Positions 33,566 through 44,364 of a stretch of DNA of 64,000 nt are shown here, in pieces; within the stretch, counting starts at the first letter, position 1, and each line of letters starts with the position of its first letter. The notes beneath the pieces were generated by a model. It saw only the letters and a program-made list of their open reading frames with translations. It was not told where the DNA came from and made no database searches. The translations under genes and the position numbers were made by a program. The stretch is from Pyropia haitanensis (Eukaryota > Rhodophyta > Bangiophyceae > Bangiales > Bangiaceae): assembly GCA_008729055.1 (NCBI GenBank), contig SDUX01000001.1:806001-870000 (forward strand), in the 5' to 3' direction.

Positions 33566-34511
33566 GGCAGGCGGCGCGGCGAGCGGCCACCGTCGGGTTG
33601 GTCCCTGCCTTGGGCGCGGTCGCCGCTGCTGCCGGTTCGGGGGCAGGCCGCGGAGCGACTCGGGGTGGCGGCGGGGGACAGAGTGGCGGGGTGTGCTGGG
33701 GAGGGACGGGGTGGGAACAGGCAAAGGGCGGCCGGGGTGGCTGGATATAGCGCCTCGCCGCTCCCGCTGCCGCGACGAGGCGGCCCTGGGGGGGCTGCTG
33801 CTGCACAGGCCGCCGCACCCACCACCATCAAGGATAGTCGTGGGGACGATTGTGGACGGGGAATCGTGTCGGCAGCCAGGACGAAGCCCGGCGTTCCGGT
33901 ACACCCGCCTGGGCAGGACAGGTCAAGCGCGGGTGGAGGCCACGCTGCTCATGCCGGTGGGTGCGGCGGGGCGTCCCGACCGGGTGACGGGACGCGTCGC
34001 GCCGGGACGCGGTTGGTAGGCCGCGTCGCGCCGGGACGTGGGGAGTGGGGTGCGTCTCGAGCTCTGCAGCCTCAACTGGGGGCGAGAGAGACACACAAGC
34101 AGGCTCCGCACTTTGCCCATGACTTTTGGAAGCGCGTGTTTTCCGAACCGTCACAGAAATGCTTGGATAATACACTCGTGGGTCGCTATCTTTTTTAAAG
34201 TATTCCACTTGTACCGTAAGTTTGCGGGCGATTTTCCATTCAGCTTTCACAAGGCATGTCTCCTCGCAATGGAATTGCGGAATGCCCGACGTCCCGCGCC
34301 GACGGCGATGCACGTCCCTCTCACGTGGCCTGAAACAACACCACCCCCCTGTTAAACATCCCATCTCTGTCCCACTGGCCTCATCCTTGTCCACATCCAC
34401 CGCACCACGCCCCACTGTACAAAGGTCCTCCTCTTTTTCCACGTGTACCCTACTCCTTCTCACCTCCCGCCCCCCCCCTCCGCGTCTCCACGCGTTTGGC
34501 ATCGTGGCACC
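33566..34511. promoter_or_regulatory. Divergent spacer between NTR-like gene and Tim8
   Basis: 946 bp separating two genes transcribed outwards. An AT-rich island at 34110-34260 contains CCACTTGTACC at 34205-34215, related to words in other divergent spacers. An 18-bp direct repeat CCGCGTCGCGCCGGGACG-type occurs near 33987-34005 and 34021-34038. Confidence 0.35.
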
Positions 34512-34784
34512 ATGTCCTCCTTTGACGCCCCCGACCTGCCCAGCGGCCAGGACGCTGCGGCGGCCGCAGAGGTACAACAGTTCCTCGCCGAGGAGCAGCA
34601 GCGGGCGGCGATGCTGGGCGTCGTCTCCAAGCTCACCATCACGTGCTGGGATACGTGCATCTCCAAGCCGGGCACCAAGCTGTCCTCCTGGGAGAGCGAC
34701 TGCATCAGCAACTGCGCGCGGCGGTTCATCGATGCGAGCGTCTTCATCCTCAACCGGGCGGCCAAGCAGCAGGGGCGGCAGTAG
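34512..34784 (+). CDS. TIM8: Mitochondrial import chaperone Tim8
   Basis: A small intermembrane-space chaperone that pairs with Tim13 to guide hydrophobic precursors to TIM22 or SAM. 90 residues from the ATG at 34512. The twin CX3C motif is intact: CWDTC and CISNC, 15 residues apart. EVQQFLAEEQQRAAML precedes it, and CARRFIDASVFILNRAAK follows, matching the family's RFxDxS end. The length is typical. The spacing ISKPGTKLSSWESD between the pairs favours Tim8 over Tim13, Tim9 or Tim10. Single exon, intact frame, located head-to-head with the NTR-like gene. Confidence 0.9.
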   Translation: MSSFDAPDLPSGQDAAAAAEVQQFLAEEQQRAAMLGVVSKLTITCWDTCISKPGTKLSSWESDCISNCARRFIDASVFILNRAAKQQGRQ

Positions 34785-35916
34785 GCAGGGGGGGGGGGCT
34801 GGGCGGCGGTTTCACAGGCGGCGGAGCGGCGCGGTTTGGGGGGGTAGAAGGGGGAGGGGGAGGGCGGGTGGGAGGAGGCACGGGAGACTGGCTCGGTCAG
34901 AAGAGGTGGCGGCGGCCTGCTTTTGCAGAGGGGGACGGGTGCGTGCGTGCGTGTGTGTGTGACGGGAAGCAGGATAATGACGGACCTGGTCAATGATCCC
35001 GTGGATTGTGTGGGTGGAGGGAGGGGGTAGGTGCGTGTTGCGCACGCCCGCCGGGAGGCTGGTCGGCCTGGTCGCCCCACGGCGGTGGTGGCTTACGCCT
35101 GTCTGGGTTGTGACCCACGGCTCCCCCTTCGGCGGGTGCGGCGGAGATGGGCTGACGGTGGGTCGGGGCGGGCGGTGTGAGCCGCCCGCTACCACCCCTC
35201 GCGGAGTCCCGCCCCGCTCGTTGGCGCCGCTTTGTTGGGTGGGTGAGCCCCGACTGGGGCGGGGTGTTTGGCAGCACCGCCCGACGGACGCGGCGGGTTG
35301 CGACCCACCCGCGCCCCCGCGTCTAGTGGCCCGTCGCGCCCCTGTGTCTTGTCTCTTTTTGATTTGTCTGTACCACTTGTCGGCCCTTGTGCACTGGTGA
35401 GCCTGGCAGAGCGCCCGTTGTTGTGGGGAGTGGGACGAGGGCGCCTTGTCGAGGCCCCGCGCGCCACGCACTTGTTCAAAAAGAACGCCCATACTTTGAC
35501 ATCCGCACCGCTTCGCAACGCGGCCGACAGGCCGCGGCCCCGTTCTCGCCACGACGGACCCCCACTTTGGCCAGCACCAGCAGAGACGCCGGTGGGGGTG
35601 AATCCCATTCCCCCCTGCCACGACAGGCCCACCAGTGCCGTCGCGTTTCCTCCCCAGTCCGCCTGGCCTGGTGCATCCGTACGTGTAGGTGCGACAGATG
35701 CGACGCCCACGCATCGGAGGTAGCCGTCGCGGCGGTCGACGCTCGGCTTGGCTGGCAAAGGCGCTTGGTATGTAGCGTCGCCAACGCAGCGGCCGCATTG
35801 ACAACCCCGCGCGCAGGTCGCATACCCTTCCTCCACAGTCGGCTTGTGTCGGACGGAGAAAGCCGGCAATCCCTGCCGTTTGCCTTCCCCACGCGTACCT
35901 ACTGACGAGTCGCGAC
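34785..35916. other. Convergent spacer, no gene seen
   Basis: 1.1 kb between the 3' ends of Tim8 (+) and purple acid phosphatase (-). Base composition is moderate. GTACCACTTGT occurs at 35370-35380. No frame gives a recognisable protein, and I see no tRNA cloverleaf. Confidence 0.4.
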
Positions 35917-37258
35917 CTATCGCCTCTTTCCGCCCCCCAGTATCCGCTGGTACGAATACACCCGCTTGAAGTCCTCGTCGTACGCCACCACCGCCAGGTA
36001 CTCGCGGGTCACCTCAAACACGAAAAAGCCGTGGGCCTCGGCGCCCCACGCGGCGCGCGGTGGGTCCGCCCCCCCGCCCGTGTCGCCGCCAAGTGCAAGC
36101 ACCCCACAGCAGTGGAACCACGTGCCCGCCTTGGCCGGCGACGGCGGACGGAGGGAGTCGAGCTTGGAGCCGCCCCCGCTAATAAAGTGGTCCATCCCGC
36201 CGTCGCCAGTCGCGGTACCATGAACGGGGGTGGTACCTTGGCCGCCATCCCCCTTCCCGTCGGCAGCACCGGCGTCGCCTCTAGCCACCGCAACGGCGCC
36301 CGCGCCGCCGCCCGTCCCGTACGGCTGCAGGTGCTGGAGAGAGTGCTCGTGGCCCGAAATGTACATGATGACCTTGTCGCGGGCGGTGAGGAGGACGGGC
36401 TCAATGTACGCCCGCATCTCGGGCACGCCCAGCGACGCGGACGTGCTCATCGTGTACATGTTGTGGTGGCCCACCACCACAATCGCGTCGGCCGTCGAGT
36501 TGGCAAAGACGCCGCGGAGCCACTCAAGCTGCACGCCCGGCTTCTGACCATTGAGCTTGCGGGCGGCCTTGCCGTACGCGTCCCGCACAAACGGGGTCGT
36601 GTCGATAAATACCATCTGAATCACCCACGGCGCGGGCGCGTCGGGCCCGCCCTCCCCACCGCTCAGCGTAAAGGACTGGGTGTAGTAGGGCGCCGGCAGC
36701 GTCCAACGGCGACTGTGCCCCGAGTAGTCGACCTGTGCGGCCACACTCCCCAGGTGGTCGTGGTTGCCCAGAATCGCAAACCAGGCGGCGTGCACCAGGC
36801 TCCGCTGCGCGTAGACGTCCTCGAACGAGGAGCGCCACTGGGGGTCGGCCGTGCTGTCCACCCCGCCGTCGTAAAAGTTGTCCCCCGACGACACGACAAA
36901 GCGCAGGTCGTGGGCGGCGGCGGCGCGCGCCAGGGCCCCCGCCACCGCCTTTTGCTTGTGGCTCCCGTCGCGGCCCCAGTCGCCAATGACGGCAAAGGTC
37001 AGCGCAGCCGAGCTCGGCGTACTCCCCAGCAGCGACGGCGCCGACGCGGGGGAGTGCGGGCCTGACCGGCCCATCGCGCCATAGCCGCCGCCCGTGTGGC
37101 CCCGCTGCAGCGCAGACGACGCGAGGAGCGTGACCGACACAAACGCCAGCACCGCAAAGGCGGCCACGACGTACGACTCGGCACGCGGGGAGCGTGCGCG
37201 GGGGGGGGGGGGTCGGCAGGGGGGGGGGAGGCAACAGGGGAGCGACCTCCGCGTCCAT
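35917..37258 (-). CDS. Purple acid phosphatase (ACP5/TRAP-like), membrane-anchored
   Basis: A dinuclear-metal phosphomonoesterase, probably secretory or vacuolar, for phosphate scavenging. All five metal-ligand blocks are present in order: AVIGDWGRDG, GDNFYDGGV, AILGNHDHLG, VVVGHHNMYT and SGHEHSLQH. The Asp-Tyr-Asn-His set is complete, so the enzyme should be active. Near the N-terminus ESYVVAAFAVLAFVSVTLLA forms a signal anchor. The best start is the ATG at 37258 (MDAEVAPLLPPPPLP), which joins the anchor only if the frame shifts in the G run at 37201-37212; the continuous frame lacks a nearby ATG. A Gly/Asp-rich insertion sits after the last His pair. About 446 residues; the low-molecular-weight PAP type, without the extra N-terminal domain of large plant PAPs. 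Convergent with Tim8. Confidence 0.87.
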
Positions 37259-38320
37259 GGCCAGCGGCTTGTCTGCGTCGCCGCAGCGCGGCGCCGACGG
37301 CCGTAGCGGCAGCGGCAGAAGCGACAGACGCTACTGGTAGCGGTAGCGGCAGCTGCAGTGGCAGGCACTGACGGCAACAGGGGTGGCAGCGGCAAGCGCC
37401 AAGCGTGGCGACTATACAGCGGCGAGACCCGCCGCGACAGTCCTTGGGTTGACCTCTATGCCCGCGAATGATGTATCAGGCAGTAACAACGTCCACGTGC
37501 TGAGGCCTGCGGGCCAGACTGAAAGGCAGACGACGCGTGGCGATGGTGGCGCTGGCGGCGTGCGTAGCTAGCGGGCGATGCGGTCGGCCACTGGTGTTGG
37601 AGGCGGCGGACGGAGCAAGCCACACACGCCACCGCAATGCAGCAATGGCGGTCCCCGAGGCGCACACACGTGCGTATCGTGGAGGCGGGTATGGATGAAT
37701 CTTTGGGATCGAGAGGAAAGATTCGGCCTCAGGGCCATGCAAAATCGACGGCAGGTGTTGCAATGCGGAAAGCATCGCCAGTCAATTGGAACGTGGCCGT
37801 GTCCACGAGCTGCCCCTCGCCACCCATTTTCACCTCACTCCAGCTGGCGGCAGCCTGGAGGTGGGCCCAGACCACGTGGACGGGCAGGTGCACCTGTGCG
37901 GTGCCCTCGCAGTGCCTTACAAACCATGGACAATAACGACCGCCATCAGGTTGGATCCTGCAAGATTGCCTTGTCGCCCCAGCTATACCCCGACACGGAC
38001 GACCCCCCAAAAAAGCCCCCAAAAAGACAACTCATCGCCACCCACACCGAAACAATGGATCCCCACTCGTGCGCGAGGCACCGCCAGAGTCCGTGCGCAA
38101 CCCTCCCAGACGTCTCACCGCCAAGCAACAAAACGGCCGTCCCTGCGGCTTCAACAGGGACCACAAAAAAAAAAAACATACAAAACCCGAATCGACGCTC
38201 TGCCTCTGCAACGCAACACATCGACATCTCGCCGCACCCAGTACGTCGCCTTGCCGCCCCCAGCCGCCCCTGCCTTCTCGCTATAAAGTACACTGCGGTG
38301 TCTCCCACCGCCAACCGCCA
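37259..38320 (-). other. Spacer between PAP and thioredoxin genes
   Basis: 1.06 kb, with the promoter of PAP expected at the left end. TATAC at about 37412-37416 lies about 155 bp upstream of the PAP ATG on the coding strand. On the plus strand CTATAAAG occurs at 38280-38287, but no gene starts after it. No other feature is recognised. Confidence 0.35.
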
Positions 38321-38952
38321 TCATCCCATCACCTCATCCAGCTGATTCAGCTTGCTCACCAGCCGCCCGACGCTGCGGGGTCCGACGACAAAGTCCTCCA
38401 CCTTGCCCCGCCCGCCATCGTAGAAGTGAAAGGCAGGCATCGCACGCACGCCCAACCGCACAGCCAGTTCCCGCACGGCCACGCAGTCCACGCTGTAAAA
38501 GTCCACCCCCCGGCCACCGGCCGCCGCCGCGGACCCCGACCGGGCGGCCGCCTCCTTGGCCACCCGTGGCCGTACGGCGCCACAGGCACGGCAGTAGGGA
38601 GCGTAAAAGCCCACGACCGCCACCCGGCCACCCGCCGCCGACGCGGCCATGGCCGACAGGAAGTCCGCCACAGACGCAATAGGCACCACCACCCCGTCAC
38701 CACCACCGCCGCGGCCGTCATCACTGGCGTCCGAATCGGGATGCGGGAGGGGGGTGGGCGGGCGCAGCGGCGGTGGCGGGGGGGGGGGAGCGTCGTCAGG
38801 GACATGGACGGCACCCACACCCGGCGGGTGCCGCCCACGGCGGGACCAACGGAGAACGGTACCGACGGCCGCGACCGGGCGGCCACCGAGACACGGCCGC
38901 CAGGGACAGCAAGAGCGGGGGCGACAAACGCCACCGCCGCGGGTGGAGCCAT
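38321..38952 (-). CDS. Atypical plastid thioredoxin (CRAC active site)
   Basis: A thiol-disulphide protein of about 210 residues. The fold is clear in the last 120: VADFLSAMAASAAGGRVAVV, then GFYAPYCRACGAVRPRV with redox pair CRAC in place of CGPC, then VDFYSVDCVAVRELAVRLGV, the cis-Pro block RAMPAFHFYDGGRGKVEDFV, and a C-terminal helix. It resembles the atypical Cys/His-rich and WCRKC thioredoxins of plant plastids. The start at 38952 (MAPPAAVAFVAPALAVPGG) gives a transit-peptide-like leader without acidic residues, but lies in another phase. The change falls in the G run at about 38781-38790. If the leader is not used, the protein starts inside the Pro-rich linker. Convincing family call; plastid location is inferred. 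Confidence 0.75.
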
Positions 38953-39898
38953 GGTGACAAGCGCCAAAAAAAAAACAACCGCCACAGGGGAGTCAAAGCC
39001 GTCAAGGACGTGCAGGTACGGCGACACAAAAAAGGAACAGCCAGCAGCAGCCTGGGCCGTCGTCAAAAAAACACGTGGTGTACACCCCAACAGAGGTGGA
39101 GCACCAGGTCCGGTCTCTACGCCATGCGCTACCGGGGAGTGGGAAGGTAACCACAGTAGATTGGTGGGAAGGGGGAGGAGACAGCAGGTGTGGAGCGAAG
39201 GGCGTCCGACAAGGTATCTTGGCTGGACAACCGTAACGGTAGAAAAGGGATGGGACAGCGCACAAACGGGGATGGCGGCCGAACCAGTGATAGCTTGAAC
39301 CCGACACTGCCACCGTCGGTGGAAGATGACGTGCACCAGTAGGACGTGGCGAGAAAGCACCAGCACCGACAGAGGCGCGGCAGGCAGGCGATGTCCTCGG
39401 GGTGGAACCTGGGCTGTGGCGAGAGGCCACACCGTCCGCCGCGCCACGGCGCACCTCCGTGGCAGCGCAGAACGCCCCCCCCTCCAGGAACGCCGCAGCA
39501 CGCTGGCGGCGGACCGAGCTGCACCCAAACCTCCCTGCCGCCGAGACGCCGCCATGTTGGCAGTCCATTTTGAAAGAGAGCCGCTGTAATGCGTCCGATG
39601 GAGGGAGGACGCCCGTCTGATCCAGCTACGCCCAATGAGCAGCCCCCACCGGGAAATGCGGGACTGTTTCTATTCACGCCCAATCAGCAGCCACGTGATA
39701 TACTTTGCGACAATTACAAGGTGAGACCACGGACGAATGACGTCCATTACAGCGCACTTCCAGCAACTGCAGCTTTGCCTCGAAAGAGAGAGCGGCTCCA
39801 CGGACACCGCGACCAGAAATCGTCTGGGCCACCCGCTTCGACCCGGCCGACGTCGATGCCGACGCCCCCGTCGCTTTGGACCACCGCCGCTGCGTACG
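38953..39898. promoter_or_regulatory. Divergent spacer between thioredoxin and ferredoxin genes
   Basis: 946 bp between two redox genes transcribed outwards. At 39690-39720 lie CCACGTGATATACTTTG and then AATTACAAG (39712-39720), about 180 bp before the ferredoxin ATG. The pairing of two redox proteins could allow coordinate control, but only expression data would show it. Confidence 0.38.
39712..39720. promoter_or_regulatory. AATTACAAG motif, copy 3
   Basis: Exact 9-mer in the thioredoxin/ferredoxin divergent spacer, preceded by a CACGTG word at about 39692-39697. Confidence 0.3.
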
Positions 39899-40600
39899 AT
39901 GGTCGGGTTTGCGCTGCTCCGAGCGGCATCCCGTCAACGACACCTTGGTTCCTTGCGGTCTCCCCTCGCTGCAGCTGCCGCGTCGGTGGCGGCGGACAGC
40001 TGGCGGTGGGCTGGCGGCGGGCCCGCCGCGGCAGGCGCCTCCTCCGCCGGCGCCCCTCTCCCTGGTCTGGCAGGCCCGGGCGCTGGCGGGGCGCGCGGCG
40101 CCCCTTTTCCTCCCTCTACCCTGCGGTTGCGCTGCTGTGGCGGTGGCGGCCGCCGCGCGTCAGTTGCCGGACGGTCGTCCGCGGTCTCCCCCCCGCTCGG
40201 CGGCGTGCGCGGCCACACGTCTGCCCCTCCCCCCCCCGGCACCCCCACTGTGTCGCTGACGATCGTCGAGCGCGACGGCACCCGCCGGGTGCTGGACGTC
40301 CCGGTCGGCACGTCGGTGCTGTCGGTCGCGCACAGCAACGACATTGATCTGGAGGGGGCGTGCGAGGGCAGCCTCGCGTGCTCGACGTGCCACGTGTACG
40401 TGGACGAGGACACTTTTGCGGGCCTCCCCGAGGCGTGCGACGACGAGCTGGACATGCTGGACCTAGCCTTTGGGTTGCGGGAGAACAGCCGCCTCGGCTG
40501 CCAGGTGCTGTGTGAGGAGGCAACGGATGGGATGGTCGTGACGCTGCCCGCGGCGACGCGCAATATGGCGGTGGATGGGTATGTGCCCAAGCCGCACTGA
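39899..40600 (+). CDS. FDX: Mitochondrial [2Fe-2S] ferredoxin (adrenodoxin type)
   Basis: Passes electrons from NADPH-ferredoxin reductase to Fe-S cluster assembly and related mitochondrial reactions. 233 residues from the ATG at 39899 (MVGFALLRAASRQRHLGSLR), an Arg/Ser/Leu-rich presequence followed by a long Ala/Gly/Pro linker. The domain starts at VSLTIVERDGTRRVLDVPVG. Cluster ligands are in CEGSLACSTC (C-x5-C-x2-C) and the distal Cys in RLGCQVLC. GACEGSLACSTCHVYV, DDELDMLDLAFGLREN and SRLGCQV are those of adrenodoxin/FDX rather than photosynthetic ferredoxin. It ends with TRNMAVDGYVPKPH, the conserved FDX tail. Single exon, intact frame. Confidence 0.92.
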   Translation: MVGFALLRAASRQRHLGSLRSPLAAAAASVAADSWRWAGGGPAAAGASSAGAPLPGLAGPGAGGARGAPFPPSTLRLRCCGGGGRRASVAGRSSAVSPPLGGVRGHTSAPPPPGTPTVSLTIVERDGTRRVLDVPVGTSVLSVAHSNDIDLEGACEGSLACSTCHVYVDEDTFAGLPEACDDELDMLDLAFGLRENSRLGCQVLCEEATDGMVVTLPAATRNMAVDGYVPKPH

Positions 40601-41269
40601 GCTGCCAAGGTTGGGGAAGAGGGGGGGAGAGGGGGCGCGACGTTGAGGGGAGGGCGACGGTGAGTGGAGGGCGCAGAGCGGCGTTTGCTGGGCGAGCCTT
40701 GCCGGCCCAGCTGGGGAGCTCGGCGGCTGGTGGGGGCTGCGGCGTGGCAGGGTGTCCCGCTGTGCGCATTGCCGCGCTGGGAACGACGTGGCGGACTCCA
40801 AGCGCCACCCACGAGTCGTGTGGCCGACGGCTCGCCCCGCTGCTGTGCATAGCAGTCGTACGGGTTGGTCCGTGGCGACGAGGCTGCGCCCGCCTTATTC
40901 TTCTGCGCCAAGTGCGGCGGACGTTGTGCCTTGGCGCGCTGCCGCACGTCTTGGCTGGGATGGTCACCGCTAGAGTGGTCGCCGCGGCAACCCGTACGTC
41001 ACCCACACCTGCATTCGTGGCCTGCGACCATGGTGCGACTGTATTTTTCGAAAGTGGTCGCGCGGGGCTAACCCAGCCAAGGACGGAAGCGCATGAAAGT
41101 ACAACAGGAGGGGAAACTTGAGCAGGACGGAAAAGAAAGCGGCCGCGCGCGTGTGTGTGTCCCCCCGCACACACGGCCACACCCCACCGAGGCACCCACC
41201 CACGGTGACCTCGCAAAGTTCGCGCTGACGACAGCGCGGGCGATGGCGCCGGCGCGTCGTCCATCACTT
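40601..41269. other. Convergent spacer between ferredoxin and SLC4 genes
   Basis: 669 bp between two 3' ends. Nothing gene-like is recognised, and there is no clear polyadenylation hexamer on either strand. Confidence 0.4.
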
Positions 41270-43198
41270 TTAGTCCACGCCCAGCTCCCCATCGAGCACG
41301 TCGAGCGCACGTTCCGAAAACAGCCGCCGCGCCAGCAGCGACCGGATGGCGAGCAGGGAAGCAATCACCGACGGGAAGAACAGGCTGGTCTTGGGGTTGA
41401 CCTTGAGCGCCCACAGCGCCGCTAGGCACACCAGCTGCAGTGCCGTAAAGCCGTGCACTTCCCGCGGCGACACCTTCTTGATCGGGCTGCTGGGTGGCGC
41501 CATCTCGGGGTCGAGGAAGAGGAGCTTGATGCGTTGGAGGAATTGGTTGCCAGTCATCATGTTGCGGCCGAGGAAGAGGAAGAGCCCGCAGATGACTGCC
41601 AGCGGGATACGCCGGAGGAGGGGGAGGAAGAAGAGCGACGCGCCAATGAGTGCGTGGATTGCAAAGCCCGTCACACGGGACTCGACGACTGACTTGATCT
41701 GCACGCGCTCAGGCGTCACCTCCGTGGGTGCCGGCGCCGGCGCAGGCGCGTCGGACGGCACCGTTTCGGTTGCCGCCGCCGCGGCCGAGAGGGTGGGTGC
41801 AGCAGCGGTGCCGCCCACAACCTCGGTGGTAGCGAGCGCCCGTACGTGGTTGAGCGACTGCACCGTCGCGGCGCACATCCACGGAAGCCCCAGAAGGGAC
41901 GTCACGAGCGTGCAGCCCGCCAGCATGAGGAGGTCCAGGTGGTAGCCAGGCCCCTTCTTCAGCTTGTGCGCAGGGGAGTTGGTACACCGCACACTAATAT
42001 TTTGGTCGAGGAAGAAGAGCATTGTCAGCAGCAGCGCCGGCAGCACGGCGCCCACCTTGATCGACAGGGGTACCCCCGCGAGGGGCACCAACCACGCACG
42101 CCCGCCTGCGAGCGTCATCTTGGCGGGGATGTCGAGCGTCTCAAGGCACGCCGCGCGGATGGCGGGCACGACGGCCGCCATCGCCGACATGGCAAAAATG
42201 GATAGACACGGCCCAAAGTCGGCCAACAGTGTCCGCACCCGCTTACGGAGGTACTTGCCCGACCGGAGGCCAGACAGGGTGCGAGCAAGCGTAAAGGTGC
42301 CCAGCGCGAGGGCGAGCGAGAAGAAGGGCCGCGTCTTGTCCACCCCCGCCAGCGAGAAGCCCCCCGCCAGCGAGCGGGACGCCTCAAACACAAAGTTGCA
42401 CGCAATCAGGCTGTTAAACACCTCATCCGTGAAGCGGGTGCAGTACTTGATCAGGTCCGACGCGTTGATGAGTGCGAGGAAGGCCAGGATGGCGGCGGTC
42501 CACAGGCCCACCCACGCGTAGGTGGCAAGGAACGGGATGCCCGCCCGCACACAAAAACCATAGAGCGCCGAAGTGAACGCCAGTGTCAGCCCCGTCGGGC
42601 CGATGATGACCAGCGGCTGTCCCGCCAGGGCGGCATAGGCCACCCCGCAGCCCGACGCCGACACGAGAAACTCCACGACGCCCATGGCGCCATTTGTGAG
42701 CACCGACGTCAGCCCCCCAAACGCGACCACCGGCGCCAGGCACGCAAAGTACAAAAACGCCGTTGCCGGCAGCGCCTTGAGCTGAAACCCGTCCGCCCAG
42801 TCCGACGCGTACAGCGGCGCCCGCCGCCGCACGTCGCCGAGGAGGCCGCGCCCCCAGTAGCGCGGCCCAAACCGATTGCCCGTTGACGGGCCGAGGCCGC
42901 CCACGTCCTCGAGCAGCGGGTCGCTCACCGTTGCCGCCGCCGCCGCCGCCCCACCCGCTCCAGGCGTTGGTGAGGAGGAGGGGGAGGCCGCCATGGACGG
43001 CGCCCCAGTGGCACCGGCATCTCGCCGGCGGCAGCGGCGGGGAGCGGCCGCCGATGGCGTGGGCGGCCGCCGGGCTGCCCGCGGCAGCCGCGAGGGGGCG
43101 GCAACCCAGCGGCCCGGCCGGGTGGTGGCGAGCAGGGAAGGCGTCGCGGCGGTGCGGCGTGCGGCCACGCCGGCAGCGGGCGCCACCGCCCACGCCAT
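41270..43198 (-). CDS. SLC4-family anion transporter (bicarbonate/borate type)
   Basis: An integral membrane transporter of 642 residues from the ATG at 43198; other in-frame ATGs are at 43345 and 42994. After an Ala/Arg/Ser/Pro-rich leader comes GLLGDVRRRAPLYASDWADG and then some ten or more hydrophobic segments. Family blocks include FLYFACLAPVVAFGGL, GQPLVIIGPTGLTLAF, TDEVFNSLIACNFV and IKVGAVLPALLLTMLFFLDQ. At the end lie VHGFTALQLVCLAALWALK, FPSVIASLLAIRSLL and FSERALDVLDGEL. Plant BOR proteins and animal bicarbonate transporters share all of these, so borate versus bicarbonate cannot be decided. The leader (MAWAVAPAAGVAARR, TPSLLATTRPGR) looks like an organelle transit peptide. If real, a plastid bicarbonate role would be plausible; that is inference. 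Frame intact. Confidence 0.85.
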   Translation of the reverse strand: MAWAVAPAAGVAARRTAATPSLLATTRPGRWVAAPSRLPRAARRPPTPSAAAPRRCRRRDAGATGAPSMAASPSSSPTPGAGGAAAAAATVSDPLLEDVGGLGPSTGNRFGPRYWGRGLLGDVRRRAPLYASDWADGFQLKALPATAFLYFACLAPVVAFGGLTSVLTNGAMGVVEFLVSASGCGVAYAALAGQPLVIIGPTGLTLAFTSALYGFCVRAGIPFLATYAWVGLWTAAILAFLALINASDLIKYCTRFTDEVFNSLIACNFVFEASRSLAGGFSLAGVDKTRPFFSLALALGTFTLARTLSGLRSGKYLRKRVRTLLADFGPCLSIFAMSAMAAVVPAIRAACLETLDIPAKMTLAGGRAWLVPLAGVPLSIKVGAVLPALLLTMLFFLDQNISVRCTNSPAHKLKKGPGYHLDLLMLAGCTLVTSLLGLPWMCAATVQSLNHVRALATTEVVGGTAAAPTLSAAAAATETVPSDAPAPAPAPTEVTPERVQIKSVVESRVTGFAIHALIGASLFFLPLLRRIPLAVICGLFLFLGRNMMTGNQFLQRIKLLFLDPEMAPPSSPIKKVSPREVHGFTALQLVCLAALWALKVNPKTSLFFPSVIASLLAIRSLLARRLFSERALDVLDGELGVD

Positions 43199-44364
43199 GA
43201 GGCGGCAGCGTGCTGCTCCTGTCGCCACTGTCGCCGTCGCAGGCATTGCCGCTGCAGCTGCCGCAGTCGCCGCCGTCGCCGCCGTCGCCGCCGTCGCCGC
43301 CACCGGTACACCGCCCTCCACGCGATCGCCACCCACACGGGCCATGCCAGGCCTACCGGAATGGGGCGGGCACGCGCGCAAGCAGACGACGGCCGTCGCC
43401 ACAGGTTAGCACAACGGGGGGGAGAGAGGAAGGAGTCGGGGGGGGGGGGGGGGGGGTGGTAAGAGGGAGGGTGGGGTGGGGGGGTGGGAGGGAGTCACAA
43501 GCGCAGGGCACCACACAGGCAAGAGTGCAGCAGCCGGCTACGTGGGGGGGACGGGGGGGAATGGGCACTCGCACCGAGCCTCCACGGGCGCACGTGGCGC
43601 GACCGGGTGGCTGGCGGCGGGCGGCGGTCGGCGGGCGGTAAGGGAGCCGCAAGTGGGGGCGGTGGTGGTGGCGGAACGGGTGGGGCCCCCCGGCAGGGCG
43701 GACCGATCACGAGAGCACCCAACTACCGCGCGAATGGAGCGCGGCGCACCACCCAGCCGTAGGGGGGGAAATGGGATCTGGGGGAGCGTGACACCAAAGA
43801 GCGGCTACGGCAGAGGAACAGAAGAGGGTGACAGGCGATGCCGGTGCCGCTGTCGGATGCAAAGACCCCGTCGTCGTCGGAAGGGCGGTACTTGCCCCGT
43901 CCATCTTCTCCCCGTCCTGGTTGGCGGTACAGGCCCGGGCAGCGAATGGACTGCTCGGCCCGCCGAGGCCACACGGCCACACCGCGGACCGCGGCCAATG
44001 CAGCCGTGGCCGTGGAGGCTGTGACCTCAACGGGCAGCGAATGCATGCGTCAGGGGGTGTGGCGCGAGCCAGTGGCCACGAGGGCGGATCAACAGTAGGG
44101 TCAAGAACTTATATAATGAAATTAATCGCACAAATCTCTCTCCGAGGGTACTTCTGCCTGAACCTTCACCCGAAAGCCCTCGGCTCACGACATCCTGAGA
44201 CGTTTCGCATTCCATCGTTTGTGGGTGCGACTCGGATCCAGTCGATCTCGACCCGTCTCGTGGAACACATGGTGCACACATCCTGACGCTGTCGTTGTCG
44301 TGTGTGCCAGCCTGCCCCCTTCATACACCCACCTCCCTCGCTTGTCACCGAGCGCGCCCCCGAC
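43199..44364 (-). other. Spacer between SLC4 and SDR genes
   Basis: An alternative upstream SLC4 start at 43345 and a 9-bp CCGTCGCCG-type repeat (43262-43302) lie at the left. A C/G-rich middle with a G run at 43439-43456 follows. An AT-rich patch with TATATAATGAAATTAAT at 44109-44127 lies towards the SDR 3' end. No gene is recognised. Confidence 0.4.
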
